This document shows, piece by piece, positions 34,624 to 46,564 of a stretch of 64,000 nucleotides of DNA (position 1 is its first letter; the number at the start of each line of letters is the position of its first letter). A program made the position numbers and the translations under genes. Below the pieces are notes generated by a model. It did no database searches. It saw only the letters and a list, made by a program, of their open reading frames with translations, and was not told where the DNA came from. Source of the stretch: Melieria omissa. Lineage: Eukaryota > Arthropoda > Insecta > Diptera > Ulidiidae. The stretch spans positions 95,260,540-95,324,539 of the forward strand of contig OZ020269.1 of the NCBI GenBank assembly GCA_963971225.1, read 5' to 3'.

Positions 34624-37074
34624 CTCAAATAAAATAAGATAAATCAATTATAAGAAATCGTCATAGATTGTTTTGTTAATTAAAAAAGAAATCAATAGAA
34701 ATAGTGGAGAATTAAGTATAAAATTATGTAGTAGAAAATATTGGTTCATGAATCTTATTCAACCGGTTTGTTTAGTTTGCTATGATTAAACTTAGTTTTA
34801 AACTTGTTTTTTAAATGGAGAAACAACAAAAATGGTATTTTACATGTGCAATAATTCTTGTTGACATACAAATACTTATGGAAAAAATAAACAAACGGTA
34901 AAGCGCTTAAATGAGGAAAGAAAAGTCTGTGTAGATTCGCTGCTAACGAGCAGGAAATAATCAAAGTTGCACATTTCAGTAGTTGCAGTAAATTTGTATT
35001 GTTTCTTGTAACTTATATGATTATGTATTGTATGAGTTTTGTATAAGGCGATGACTTTTCTGACTCTTTCTGTCCCTTTTCCGAGAGTTCGGAGACACTT
35101 TCTTCTATCAATGCTAAGTGAGATAAACTGCAAAAGACTCGAGCCAAAAATATACAATTGGAGAAAACTCATACGCCGGTCTTCAATCTACAATCTGTCT
35201 CTTATGGCCATTTACACAAAACACAACTTATATGACATTGTTATATGTAAATGTCCACTTTTGCTTTTGAGTTTCATGCGTCAATCAGGGCTCTTCATAT
35301 GAATAATGAATGTTTCTTGTATATTTTTTTTCGACGTTGGGAGGTGAAAATCTTCAAAATATACCGACGCCCTCCAGGACGCCGGTATGCCGGATTTTTA
35401 CCGATTAAAACCACCTCCTCCTATCCCTGCTCCCCGCGGCACCGTCTCTCGGCATTTCCTCACGGGGTTTCATGTATCTGTATACAGGCCTTTGTGTATA
35501 AGTTTACGCCTATAAACATATAGTATCTTAATGACACTCTAATCTTGTATTAATGGAAGCCTATTAATCACAAAGTCTAAATACTTATAAGTCTCTAAAC
35601 GATTTTAAAATGTCACAATATGTACTCAGATGTTTTTGACCCAAATACGAGTAGATAACAAAACAAGGAATATAAAACAAGCACCAGCGAAAGAAAGACG
35701 GTAGAACAAAGTTCACCAAACTTCACATTAAGTCCAACAATAGCTTACGTATTTGATAAGTCTAAGAATTAAGTAGAAAAAGTATAGCAGTAAAAAAATT
35801 AACAATAAAAGGCACATTCTTGGCAAAAGAAATAAGAATCAGAATCATTATCATCAAACTAGTCAAAAATTATAAAATATTAAATATGAAATTAAAATAA
35901 AATATTTATTTATTATATTTGAAGGCTTGATTGCATATGACTACACATATTCTAGTAAATATTTTTTCTGTCAAACACAATTTGATTATATATTAGAAAG
36001 GTTGAAAATGTTATTAAAAAAGTGACAAAATTTCATTAATCTTTTTATTTAGGTTTTGAAATATTCTAGTAAAAATTTTGTCTTGTCAAACATAATTTGA
36101 TTAAATATCAGAAAACTGTATTAACAAATGTGAAACAAATACATTAATCTTTTTATTTTGTTTTTGAAAATTGTCTTTGAAAACAATTTTCTTATTTGCA
36201 TGTGAAGGAGAAAATTAACTCATAAAAAGTTGAAAAAAATGAAGGCTGTGAATACGGACTGGATACACCAGCGAAGCTGCTCTACTGTAACTATCAACTT
36301 ATGAATTTTATCGTTTGGGCACTGGACATTAATAACAATTAGGGATAATTTTTTTTAAACTACATCTTGTTTATGAAAAGTGAGAGGTTTTGTTCAGTTT
36401 GATTTTAAAATGCATCTGATTGGGCTGTTTGACAATGGTCAAATTCTATTTGAGATAAAAATTGGTAAACATTCGTTTGGCTGAAGATAAGATTGATTAA
36501 ATTGATAAGAGAATAAGATTAATAAATAAAAGAATCGATTGGTCAAATTTTTGATGCTTCATCAAATCGTCGAATCACAGTTTTAAAAGTATGTCATAAG
36601 CTTGATTTTCAATATTTCAAACGAATTTAGGAACCAATTCAAATTTTGATTTAATAAACTTTTTAAAATTGGGAAACTTATAGTTCGAACACACTGATGA
36701 TTGCAGCGACATGACCGCATCTATTTGAGTAGTAGAATCAGTACTTATTACGTACTTATGGATAAGATTATTTTGACGACTTATTTTTGCTGTCTCACTG
36801 CCAACTTGAGAACTATTTCTAAGTATTTCAATGGTAACAAAAACAAATCAACTAACACTTCACTGCTTCAAAACAGATGTTTTTGTTGAAGTTATTTATA
36901 CTTTTCCTGGTTGCCTTGAAGAATGTAAACATATTTGTATATTAGTTAAAATTTACGGGGTTTTTACAAATTATTTAATATGGTTTAATTTATATTTAAT
37001 ATAGTCATTAGTTTAAATTGACTGTAGAACAATAAATTGGATATATTTATTGGTTTTTTTCATTTTAGAATTGT
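34624..37074. other. Upstream of the SLC36 start codon; AT-rich
   Basis: No gene recognised. 35330-35480 has a distinct GC-rich patch (CACCTCCTCCTATCCCTGCT and neighbours) that looks like a fragment of a retrotransposon 3' region; this is only an impression. A tandem duplication lies at 35943-36172. The 5' UTR of the SLC36 gene may begin in or beyond this stretch. Confidence 0.4.
35943..36172. repeat. Tandem duplication, about 115 bp unit
   Basis: ATATTCTAGTAAATATTTTT, GTCAAACACAATTTGATTA and CATTAATCTTTTTATTTAGG recur about 115 bp later as ATATTCTAGTAAAAATTTTG, GTCAAACATAATTTGATTA and CATTAATCTTTTTATTTTG. Two copies, moderately diverged. Confidence 0.8.
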
Positions 37075-37325
37075 TTAACCGTAGATCGAGCTTCAAAAAA
37101 ATTAAGGAATCCTATCCTATGTACCTACAAAGGAGAGAATTATAAAGTTTTCAATTTTCTCAAGACATCTTTCTTAAAAATGTGTGAAAGATGGTTTTAA
37201 ACAAGTATAATCCCAACGCAAAAAAGTCACAAAGAATAGTTAAATTAATTATATTCTGAAAAAAGTTATAATAAAACAAAAAACCAAATGTATCATTTTT
37301 GATACAAAGCTCGATCTACGGTTAA
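37075..37325. mobile_element. TTAA MITE with perfect terminal repeats, 251 bp
   Basis: Ends TTAACCGTAGATCGAGCTT and its exact inverse, bounded by TTAA at 37075-37078 and 37322-37325. The AT-rich centre has no frame. Its terminal sequence differs from the other TTAA elements in the window, so it is a separate family. Confidence 0.88.
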
Positions 37326-37537
37326 AAAAAATTGAATATATATTTTGTTTTTAATATAAAATTATAGCTATGATATCTGTGGATATAGATGATTTATTTT
37401 TCGAGAAAATGCGCAAGTACTCGAAAATTTTTGTTTAGCCGCACCAAAAATATGATTGTGCTACTGCTGCTGATACTTTCATTGTAATCAAGTGGTTGAC
37501 TGCACGGCGACGGATTGCAACCGACGTCATTTCGTAG

Positions 37538-38575
37538 CAGGGTGCGGAAAAATTCGCTCGCGAACGATCGAAAATTCGATCTTCTCATATTGGCTCGTTT
37601 TGCGATTGTATTTTATCGCGAGAAATACTTGAGCAAACGAGCGGTTGCGAATGCATTGCCTACGTATTCGTTCGTGAGAGATCGTATGCAGCGAGTTTAT
37701 GTATACACATTTCAAACGAACGAGCGTACGAAAGCGATCGGTCGTGGGAAGAACGCTGATGCAGAAAATCATTCGCAACCGCTCGTTTGCTCAAGTATTT
37801 CTCGCGATAAAATACAATCCCAAAACGAGCGTTCGCGAGCGAATGTTTGATCGATCGTTCGCGAGCGAATGTTTGATCGATCGCGAACGAATTTTTGTAA
37901 GGTTCGTCGGTAGAGCGTGGCTGCAAACAATCATTGAATTTAGTCTATTTTGCGATATATACGGACGAAGGACGATTTGCGAAATTATTTTCTTGTGCGT
38001 TTGCTTTTTTTATATCAATATGGGCAAAGTGTCAAATATTGACAAGACGAAACTTGTTACATATAATAAAGACACAGATTTTTCAAAGTGCATTTTGTGC
38101 ACACGAGACCATATACAAACATAACACAAAGTTTTCTATTTTTTTGTTATAATTTTCCTAACAAAAGGTCTTTAAAATCTACAAACTTCTATACATAAGT
38201 TTCCTTTAGGAAATAAACTGCAGTTAGTAGCAGCCGAGTATAATAGCAAACTGCTCAAACTCCTATATACATTATTTATTGCCCAGACGAACGATCGCGA
38301 TCGTTCAAAGATTCAATCTTCACAATACGAGTTACTGATTGAGTTTTACAACAAGCGCTCGCAACAAACGAACGATCGCGAGAGATCGAACTGACGACGC
38401 TTGCAGCGACATTTTCTCATTCGCGATTTTTCCGAACATTTATATTTCTCGTGAGAGATCGTAAATGCTTTTGCTCGCAGCGCAACTTTATCGCTCGCGA
38501 GAAATTAGAAGCACTCAGTTTTTGGTTGCGATTATTCGTGAGAAAGATCGTATTTTGATCGTTCTCCGCACCCTG
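37538..38575. mobile_element. Non-autonomous hAT element with large internal palindromes, 1038 bp
   Basis: Exact 8 bp duplication TTTCGTAG at 37530-37537 and 38576-38583. Ends are CAGGGTGCGGA and its inverse TCCGCACCCTG. Sub-terminal regions are dense in GATCG and CGAACGATCG words on both strands. A near-perfect inverted repeat of 57 bp (37597-37653 against 37769-37826) and a direct doubling of CGTTCGCGAGCGAATG lie inside. A 111-codon frame across the left part has no transposase features. Confidence 0.92.
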
Positions 38576-38583
38576 TTTCGTAG

Positions 38584-41500
38584 TCGTGTGGCCCTGTCGC
38601 TACCGTGTTCAACGTGTTCCAGCCGTTATATTTATATTACTTTTAATTACTTTCAAATAAAGTATATACAGGACACTTTAGTACCAATTTTAATTAAGTA
38701 CGAAATAAAGACTTTAAAACATGTTCAGTTTTGGCTTAATTGTGGCATTCAAGTTAATTTATAAAGAGACATATAGTAGAATTTTATGGCGAATATTTTC
38801 GTGGTAAATTTTGTCCTTAAAAAGTCCTGTGTTTCAGGACATTTTTAGCATTTTAGAAAAAAGGGTCAAATTGACCCATACAAATAGGAGCTACAGGGTT
38901 AAAATGCTCCACAAAAATGTTCTTTGTAGTATTTTACATCAAATTGCTGAACACATTATATGCCTAAAATGAGAGGTTACATGGTTTTCGTATGCCGATT
39001 CACCATAAGAATGTGCAAAAAGGGGAAAATTTTGACCGCCCATAAAAAAAAATTCAGACGTAAAGTTTCAAAACGCCGTTACAGGTGTATATATTTTTTG
39101 GCCCCTCTACCAGAATCCGTTGTCAGAACCTTGTAATTTTGTTGTTGTTGTACAGTGTTAGGGAGCTATGGACTAGCCTCCTGAAATCACTTGGATTGTA
39201 GAGGAGCTACAGTTTTCTGAATGACAAGCTTGGTGTTTTTTCGACTATTTTAGTCTCAGAGATTTGCCATTTTCCTTTCGATTGTTTTTAAAAATGGTTT
39301 GTGTTTTCTATATTTCTACTTTTTGGATGTTCGCTCGAAACTTAAGTCAAATATAATCTTTGGTCCAATATGGCAAATATCACGGTTCAACGCACTAATT
39401 CGCTGCGTCACGGCAACCACTCCAATAAAATTATAAAAGCATAACTCCTACAGTGCAATAATTATTTTTATGAGGAAATTAAAGCCACTTTTTAAATTGT
39501 TTTATGCTCACAGAGCATTTGCTATACTTTTCGGTTTCCACAGCACATGTGTACTCTTAGTCAATAACGCTATTTATTGCTGCTTCATGGCAATCGCACT
39601 TTATTTCCCACTATATCAAATTTATAATATCAACAGAATATTATCAAAAACTATATCTTCTGTTTTGTTTTGATGTCGCGGTAATTAGTAATTTTGCGAC
39701 TAATTGATTAATGTTGCAAAGCTTTTCGGGCAACTTTTTCGGAGATTTATACTACCAGACAGCCAGGCAGGGTTGCCCCAGTGGGCCAACAGTCTTATCA
39801 GTGACAAAGCATCATTGCAGCGCCGAGAGGAGTCGTAAATCTCGAATGGCTGCGGCGGTCTTTGTCCACTGCGCACGTACATTGTTTGCATGTCGCAAGC
39901 GGCACATACCCACTCGCACATATCGATGTATTAATCTATCAACTGGGTATGTAGTCGTTGAGCATGTTTATCTGCAGCTGATTACTATTCGTGATATCAG
40001 TGTTTTTCGCACACTTTTCATGCTTGCGGGCAGCTGAGTATTTGAATTGTTCTCGGGCCAAATCATTATCGGCCACCAAGTGGCGCACACTAAAGATTTG
40101 GTAGATCTTTTGTGCCATTCATTTCTGCGTGAATTGCAGTCAATAAATGACGACTAGGTATTTATCGCCTGAAAAATAATGTCATTTATGATTTGCCATA
40201 AAATTTACCCATGTGACCAAAGTGAAGTGGCATTTTAGTTCGGTGGTGTTGGTGGGCGGCCATTGAGAGATTCTTGTGAACTTTCTACTATATACCGATC
40301 AAAGGAATTTGTGTGTGTGTAGTTTATGGTTTCGTAGGCTTAACAATTCATGGCTTCAGAAGCGATGCGCGCCCGTTCCATTTGGGCAATTGTAGCAAAA
40401 CTTGTATTGCTGGGCATTTATGAGGCCAACTTATTTACGACAATCAATTAAAGTGTGAGTAAGACAAATATGTGTAATGTACAATTCAAGGGAAATTAAC
40501 TGGTTTATTAGGTAAACATGTGGTTGGAAATTTTAAAGTACAGTGTGCCTACAGTGTTTGTATTATCGCGCTAGTAAAGTATTTTTTGTTGCTAGTTTTT
40601 AAAGCATTTGCTAACCAGGATTTTACCGGTTTTTACGCAAAAAAAGATTTGTCTTTACAGCTGGTTGTAAAGTAGTAATGATAACTAAAATGATAATTGA
40701 GTTTGTGAAGCTCGGTTACTTGTTGCTTTTATTGTGTTAAGTGTGAATCTTGTAAATTCGTAAAGATTGAATAAGGAATGTGCAAATATGGTAAAAGACA
40801 AAGTAGAGCAAACAAATTGCCAAGGTAGTTAGATTAGTTAAGTTAGTGGCCGAGTTGTCAAAGCAGCAAGAATACTAAGTGGCAAGAGACATTTATAGTG
40901 TTGGCCGGAAGTGTTAAAAGTGTCACCGGAAACCATTCGGAACTTTGGAAAATTTATGTTAATTACACTGTGCCACAATTTTAGGGTCATGGATTCTGAC
41001 CTGGACCCGGCCACCACTGGTTGGTGGTAGTACTGGTAAGCTTAGCTGGGCTTTGCAAAATTAAAAGTAACAGCCGTTTAAAGTTTGTATGTGTAAGAGT
41101 GTTTTCGTAATAAGTTTTTCCTTTATAAATTGTAAGATATTCAATATTTTTTAGCAAATTTGCAGCTAATAGATAGATTGACATATTCTGTAAAGATTCT
41201 ATAGCCAAGGAATTATGACTCACCGAAATTTTGGCGGCCAATGTTGAAATGAAAAAGCTATTGCACAGTGTTATTATTCAACAATGAAGGGTTTGGATAA
41301 TGGAAACAATTTGGTTATCATCTCTCAGAAAACGACACTGGTTCATTTGGAATATTGAAACATATTTCAAAATTAATATTTAATTTAATTAATGTGAACC
41401 TATTATTTTGTTGAAAAATATTTTTAAAGTGTAGTTTTCAACATCAAATAGATATAAAACAACCAGAGACATAAAAAAATTCAAATTGCATTCTACACAA

Positions 41501-41669
41501 TGATTAGAGCACTTGCACTAAAAAAACAACATGAACTAATCAGGACTTAAGATTTAGTAGCGCATCTAGTTAGGTTTAACATACAGAAAATATATATAGG
41601 AAATAAGAATATATTTAATATCAAACACGGTGTAACTGAAATGACATATAATTTCATATTTTCATTAGT
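38584..41669. other. Intergenic, no gene supported
   Basis: AT-rich unique sequence. 39700-40120 is less AT-rich and may be regulatory or untranslated exon sequence. 38810-38900 holds a short fold (AAAGTCCTGTGTTTCAGGAC) next to GGGTTAA. No transposon with clear ends was recognised. Confidence 0.4.
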
Positions 41670-42290
41670 GAAGAAGACTCAAGACTCGTCAAGGATTGCC
41701 GTGCTCTCCTAAATGAACTGGGAGGTCGTAACTCAATAAAGCTACACTGGATCCCAGGACACGAGGGTCACGAAGGCAACGAAAAAGCCGGTCGTCTTGT
41801 CAAAAGAGGCGCAATGCGCCCACTGGTGGGACCTGAACTATTCTGTGGACTATCAAGAGGACACACACAAGAGTGCCTACGGAAATGGGCCGTAAGCGTT
41901 GCCGAACAGCACGGGACAACGCCAGGCAAAGCGGTTTATAACCCCAAACAGAGGAGTATCCAGAAAACTCCTCATGCTAAAAAGGATCACCTCCGCATCC
42001 TCACTGGATACCTTACTGGACATTGCTCACTAAGGTATCATCTCAGTAAAATGGGAATTTCCTTTTCGGATGTCTGCAGGAAATGCAATCAAGAAATAGA
42101 AACCTCCATGCACGTTCTCTGTGATTATCTTGCACTCAGCAGAAAAAGATTTCTCCAGCTAGGGGCTATCACCATAGCTCCGAAAACGATCTAGAATCTA
42201 CAACCCCAAAGAGTGCTTAAACTAATAAAAAGCCTCAATTTAGAGGGTTAAACCAGGCTTGTACAAAAGATCTACACTGGTCACAGTGCC
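41670..42290 (+). pseudogene. Non-LTR retrotransposon ORF2 C-terminal fragment
   Basis: An open frame from about 41700 to the stop at 42192 carries the end of an RNase H domain (IKLHWIPGHEGHEGNEKAG). Next come FCGLSRGHTQECLRKW, LRILTGYLTGHCSLRYHLSK and CRKCNQEIETSMHVLCDY, the knuckle typical of Jockey/I-type ORF2 tails. The last RNase H acidic position reads Gly (NEKAG where NExAD is usual). The AATAAAAAGCC-containing 3' end follows. It is 5'-truncated, less decayed than its relative at 30.2-30.7 kb. Confidence 0.88.
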
Positions 42291-42299
42291 TAATAGTCT

Positions 42300-42670
42300 C
42301 AATATTATTATTATTATAATTTATATTATAAGTATTATTGTGAATTATTACATTAATTGAATACAAAAAATTATTTTTAAATATAATCAAATGATCAATA
42401 GCGATTTAATAATGGGTTAATAATTAAGTAAATAATATTAAGTATTATTTTGAATTTTAAAATAAATAAAAAAAAATTATTTAATACGAATAAATGTTCA
42501 AAAGCATTTTCAAAAATTAATTATAAAACTAAATAATTAATAAATAAATAATTCATTAATAAATAAATAAATAATAATTAAATAAAAATAAATAAATAAT
42601 TAATAAATAATCAAAATAATAATTAAATTAAAAAAAATCAATAAAAATTATTATTTAATATAACTAAATG
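42300..42670. repeat. AT low-complexity (AATAAATAAT-rich)
   Basis: Runs of AATAAATA, TATTATTAT and ATAATTAAATAA with almost no G or C. It directly follows the retrotransposon tail. Confidence 0.9.
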
Positions 42671-44245
42671 TTCAAAAGCATTTTCAAAATATTTTTTTTA
42701 GAGTATTTGAAATTTTTTGTTTTCAACTTAAATCCACCAAAAGTTAAATAATTATGTCATTAGTAAAAAATTTTGCATTTGCAAATTCTTAAACAGTAAA
42801 AAATACAATGAAATTTAACAGCACAGCTTTTTGTGCTGCTTTCAGTTTTACCTTTAGCACTCAAATTTGCCGTAGCGTAGCTTCACGTTTTGCAAATAAT
42901 TTCTAGCACTCGTAATGAAATAATAGTCGCACTTGAATTCAAATTTGCACAAGTAAATTTCTACACTCGAACACGTTTTGTGTGATTAGACGACAAATGG
43001 AAAACACCCGAACTGCGGTGGGAACAGCACTCGTCCCCACAAGCGAACTTAACGATAATCCTTTTTAGACCTTTGCACTGTTGTCGTTGTTTGCACTTGC
43101 TTCAAGTCACCAGGATTTGTTGCTCTTCGTAGAGTGTCGAGACTAGCTAACCGACCTCATTGGTTGATCAGAGTACACTGAATCGGCTGTGGCAAATAAT
43201 GTGCGCTGTTAATTGAAGTTCGAGTGCAATTGTGCGGACTCTATGTTACGACAGCAACAACTACCATCAGTGTGCCAGCAACAAATCATTTAAACCCCTT
43301 TAAAATCAATTACTAGAGTCAAATTAAAACTTATCATATCAGAAAGTTTAATTAATGATAAGAAACGGTGACTGCGAACGCGACTGCGACTGTGGCAGAG
43401 ACATTTCGATCAATTCACAAAGCGTTAACTTGGAAGATTGATTTAACCAACACACACACAGACACAAATATGCTGAACTGCTTAGGAATGCTATTTTGCA
43501 ATGGAATGTACTTGACAACAACAACAACAGTATGCATGTGCTTTTAGTCGCGGGTTTATGTTGCAGTTTTTACAATGCTTAGCCGTTTTTGTACATAAGT
43601 TTATAAAAATTGAAGCCTTCAAGTAATCGGCGTATCGAACCATCCGATCTGAGCGGATATCAGATACGAAATCAGATTGGTTTGTGTAGTTAGAACTGTT
43701 CAAAAGTCCGAGCGATATTGATTTCGGGCATTCAGATTATCTGAAATGGCTTATCTCATTTAAAATTCAACGAGTCGATATGAATGCAATAATTCATGTG
43801 CGTAGGTAGAAAGCATTTCGTGTTAATTATTTCGGCATTTAAATAGTTTGCACAATGCAAAAAAACAATTGAGTCAATAACTTTTCCGTACAAGTGACCG
43901 AACAGTGACCTTTCTTAATCCTAGATTATGCAGTTTATTTTAGAACGCTTATTCTAACCTCTTTTACTTTGAAAACGCCTGAAAGAATTTGCTTTCCTGA
44001 AAAGTTTATTACTGAAAAATCGGTTATATTTTTTTGTTTACTTTTTTGGTCAATTGTTTACAAAATCATTTATAAATTTTTTTTATGAATAAATAATATT
44101 TAAGTACGCAACGTATTGTTATAGCCATAAAACAAAGAAAAAGTAAAAAATGTGTGCCAAAAAGAAAACAGTGTTGCAATTTGTTAAAATGTAAACTTTT
44201 TGCAAAAATATAAGTTTTCAAAACCATTAAGCCAATGCTTATATA
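42671..44245. other. Intergenic with a promoter-like block at 42.85-43.45 kb
   Basis: 42850-43450 is less AT-rich and CpG-richer than its flanks and resembles fly promoter/leader DNA, but no exon can be supported. The rest is AT-rich with no recognised element. Confidence 0.35.
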
Positions 44246-44868
44246 GGGTGTTTTTTTTAGAGGTTTGTTTTTCGAATAGAGATAAAACTGGCATTTTGTG
44301 GTCAAATCTGGCAACTCTAATGTCATTTGCAACTCTAATGTTCAGTTTGGTTTGCCATTTCATCATGAATAGGTTGACAAAAGAATAACGCTTGCAAATC
44401 GTGCAAATTTATTTCGAAAATAATGGTTCAGTTCGCGAAGTTTACCGCAAGCTCCGTCCATTTTATGGTCGACATAATCGTCCATCAGAGCAAAATCGGT
44501 CCACCCATCGGTTAACCATGGGTCGTTTTCGCACTACGTTTACTCTATGTGATAATACGCATCCGCAGAGACGTCGAACAGTGCGCACCGAAGAAACAAT
44601 TGCCGCTGTAGAGCAAAATGTTGAAGAGGACCCAAATGAATCGATTCGCCACCGTGCACAGCAATTGGAGCTTTGTCCATCAACTTTAAAAATTGGACCT
44701 GTAGAATTGGCTTTATTCGAGCCAGCCGCGGCGGCCACATGCCCGAAATCATATTTAAACATTAATGGCATAAAATTATCCTTCCAATAAAGCCAAATTG
44801 ATGGGCATTAAAACGATTTTCTTGTGTTTTATTTCAATTCGAAGTTCTATACTTCTAAAAAAACACCC
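44246..44868 (+). mobile_element. Internally deleted Tc1/mariner-group element, 623 bp
   Basis: Terminal repeats GGGTGTTTTTTTTAGAGGT and, reversed, GGGTGTTTTTTTAGAAGT are flanked by TA. The plus-strand frame from about 44365 reads as the DNA-binding N-terminus of an insect transposase family (QIVQIYFENNGSVREVYRKL, HPQRRRTVRTEE, EDPNESIRHRAQQL, LCPST). It then jumps straight to the C-terminus, losing the catalytic core. The last bases of the element hold a short 3' region before the right repeat. Confidence 0.85.
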
Positions 44869-44952
44869 TATATTACATGAGAAACAATGCTCTAAAATTT
44901 TTTATTTGAGGTTTGGGATTTACGCAAATTCGAAGAGGATTTTCGGAGTTAT

Positions 44953-45268
44953 CTTCTTCTTCTTGACTGGCACGACAGCCCAATCACGAGACTAAGGCCC
45001 AGTTAATCGCAACCAACCTTGTTGTACGTGCGAATGTTTTGACAAAGTTGGAAGGGACCTACAGTTTAATGCCGATTCCGAACGGCGATTTGGGAACTTT
45101 TTCATAGGCAATTTTACTCTCAGAGGTTTGCCAATTCCTGCTGAGAGAACAGCCGCCGAAAGAAAAATTGTTGTTTTCTTTTTTTCGGTGTTAACGCAAC
45201 GGAGAATTGAACTCGCGGAGTCTTGACTTGCGGCCCAACGCTCTAGCCAGCTGAGCTACGGCGGCTGC
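44953..45268 (-). mobile_element. tRNA-derived SINE, 316 bp
   Basis: It reads on the minus strand from a tRNA-like head: A box TAGCTCAGCTGG (45258-45247) and B box GAGTTCAATTC (45214-45204), both RNA polymerase III promoter elements. The body follows, then a 3' end of GAAGAAGAAG. It is flanked by a 13 bp target duplication, TTTTCGGAGTTAT (44940-44952) and TTTTCGTAGTTAT (45269-45281), one mismatch. The head does not fold into a complete cloverleaf, so it is not a tRNA gene. Confidence 0.9.
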
Positions 45269-45281
45269 TTTTCGTAGTTAT

Positions 45282-45812
45282 AGTTAATTTTGTGACGCGC
45301 CACTCAGACCGATATGAGACTGTAAACTGTAAACTTTAAACACGTTTCTCTTGAAACTATTTTTTTCGATATGGTCGACATGATATCTCAAGTTTTAATG
45401 CACCGATTAACTTGAAATTTGTAACAGACTTTCTTAGTACTATGAAATAATATACTATTTAATTATTTTATTTAATTATTATTAATTTATATTAATACTT
45501 ATCAAAATTGTCTCGACGTAGGGGTTTTTGTCATTTGGCTTTTTTTACAATTTTTAAAAAATTACTAAAGTTGAAAAAAAGGAGGAAAAAATTACCGTTA
45601 TTTTCAGAAAGACGCCATTTTTTGCAAATTTTGTTTTTTTCAAATCGGCTACGTCCAAATAATTCTGCATCCTTGTTGAGTAAGAATTAACCTTATTTTT
45701 ATGTTTCAAATCCCCAGGAGGATTAGAATCACGTCAACCAGGAGACAACTTTTTTTGTTGAGTCCCCGCTTTGCGGTCTCTACCGACTTCAAATTTGGAT
45801 TTTTTTCAACTA
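45282..45812. other. Spacer between SINE and MITE
   Basis: AT-rich sequence with no gene or element ends recognised. Confidence 0.4.
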
Positions 45813-46039
45813 CAGTCGTGTCTGGATATAGTGAACTAATTATTGCAAGGCCTGTTCACAGTATTGTTCACTATATCAAGGTTAACGTTTTTGTTCAAAA
45901 ACTCGTTTTGTTCGCTCAAAATACACTTCTTGTTTTTTGCTTGAAATTGGTTTCAAAATTGTATTCAATATTTTGAAGCTCCATGTCAAAATTTGGAAGT
46001 TTACTATATCGAGGTGTTCACTATACCCAGACACGACTG
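45813..46039. mobile_element. pogo/Tc1-group MITE, 227 bp
   Basis: TA on both sides. Ends CAGTCGTGTCTGGATATAGT and, reversed, CAGTCGTGTCTGGGTATAGT, continuing as GAAC. Words GTTCACTATATC and TACTATATCGAGG repeat inside. No coding capacity. Confidence 0.88.
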
Positions 46040-46171
46040 TATTATACATTTGTATACTTTTCAAGTATTAATAAAAAACTTATTAAAACATGGGTGGTAA
46101 AAATTATTACTGTTTTTTTATTACGCCCGTAAAATCATCTCAACATCGAGCCTCTACACTAGAATACCCCT

Positions 46172-46564
46172 TTAACCCTTTCAGGACGAAGTTTAATTTT
46201 CAAAAACTAACATAATTTTGGTAGAAGTCCCAATTTTCCCATGCTATGAAAGTTGGGGTTAAAAAATTATGTTGCAAACTCAAATATTCTGAAATACAGT
46301 ATAATCTCGATAATTCGGACACTCGCTAATACGGACAACGCGGTAATCCGGACACTCATTTCTATTGCAGACTCTGTAATCCGGACACTCAATTTCTATT
46401 GTAGACTCTGTAATTCGGACACCAGTGTCCGGTTTTTAATTGTCCGGATTATCGAGATTATACTGTAATATTTTATACGGGGAGTCATAAGACCTGAATA
46501 ATTGTTTTGAGTGGCATTAAAAACTTGCTGGGACGTATTATCCCAGTAGTCCCGAAAGGGTTAA
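46172..46564. mobile_element. TTAA MITE carrying a second MITE
   Basis: TTAA at both ends (46172-46175, 46561-46564). Ends TTAACCCTTTCAGGAC and, reversed, TTAACCCTTTCGGGAC. Without the 169 bp insert and its TA duplication it is about 222 bp, close to the 241 bp relative at 2473-2713, with which it shares the GGGACGTATTATCCCAGTAG block. Confidence 0.88.
46297..46465. mobile_element. pogo/Tigger-like MITE, copy 2 (169 bp)
   Basis: Same length and termini as 5352-5520 with three visible substitutions, TA on both sides. It lies inside the TTAA MITE, so it arrived later. Confidence 0.93.

Noticed and set aside
37515..37850. 111-codon frame in the hAT element
   Set aside because: Opposite-strand frames mirror it because of the inverted repeats; no BED zinc finger or hAT dimerisation motif.
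45189..45268. tRNA gene on the minus strand
   Set aside because: Good A and B boxes, but acceptor and anticodon stems do not pair properly, and the sequence continues into a SINE body with target duplications.
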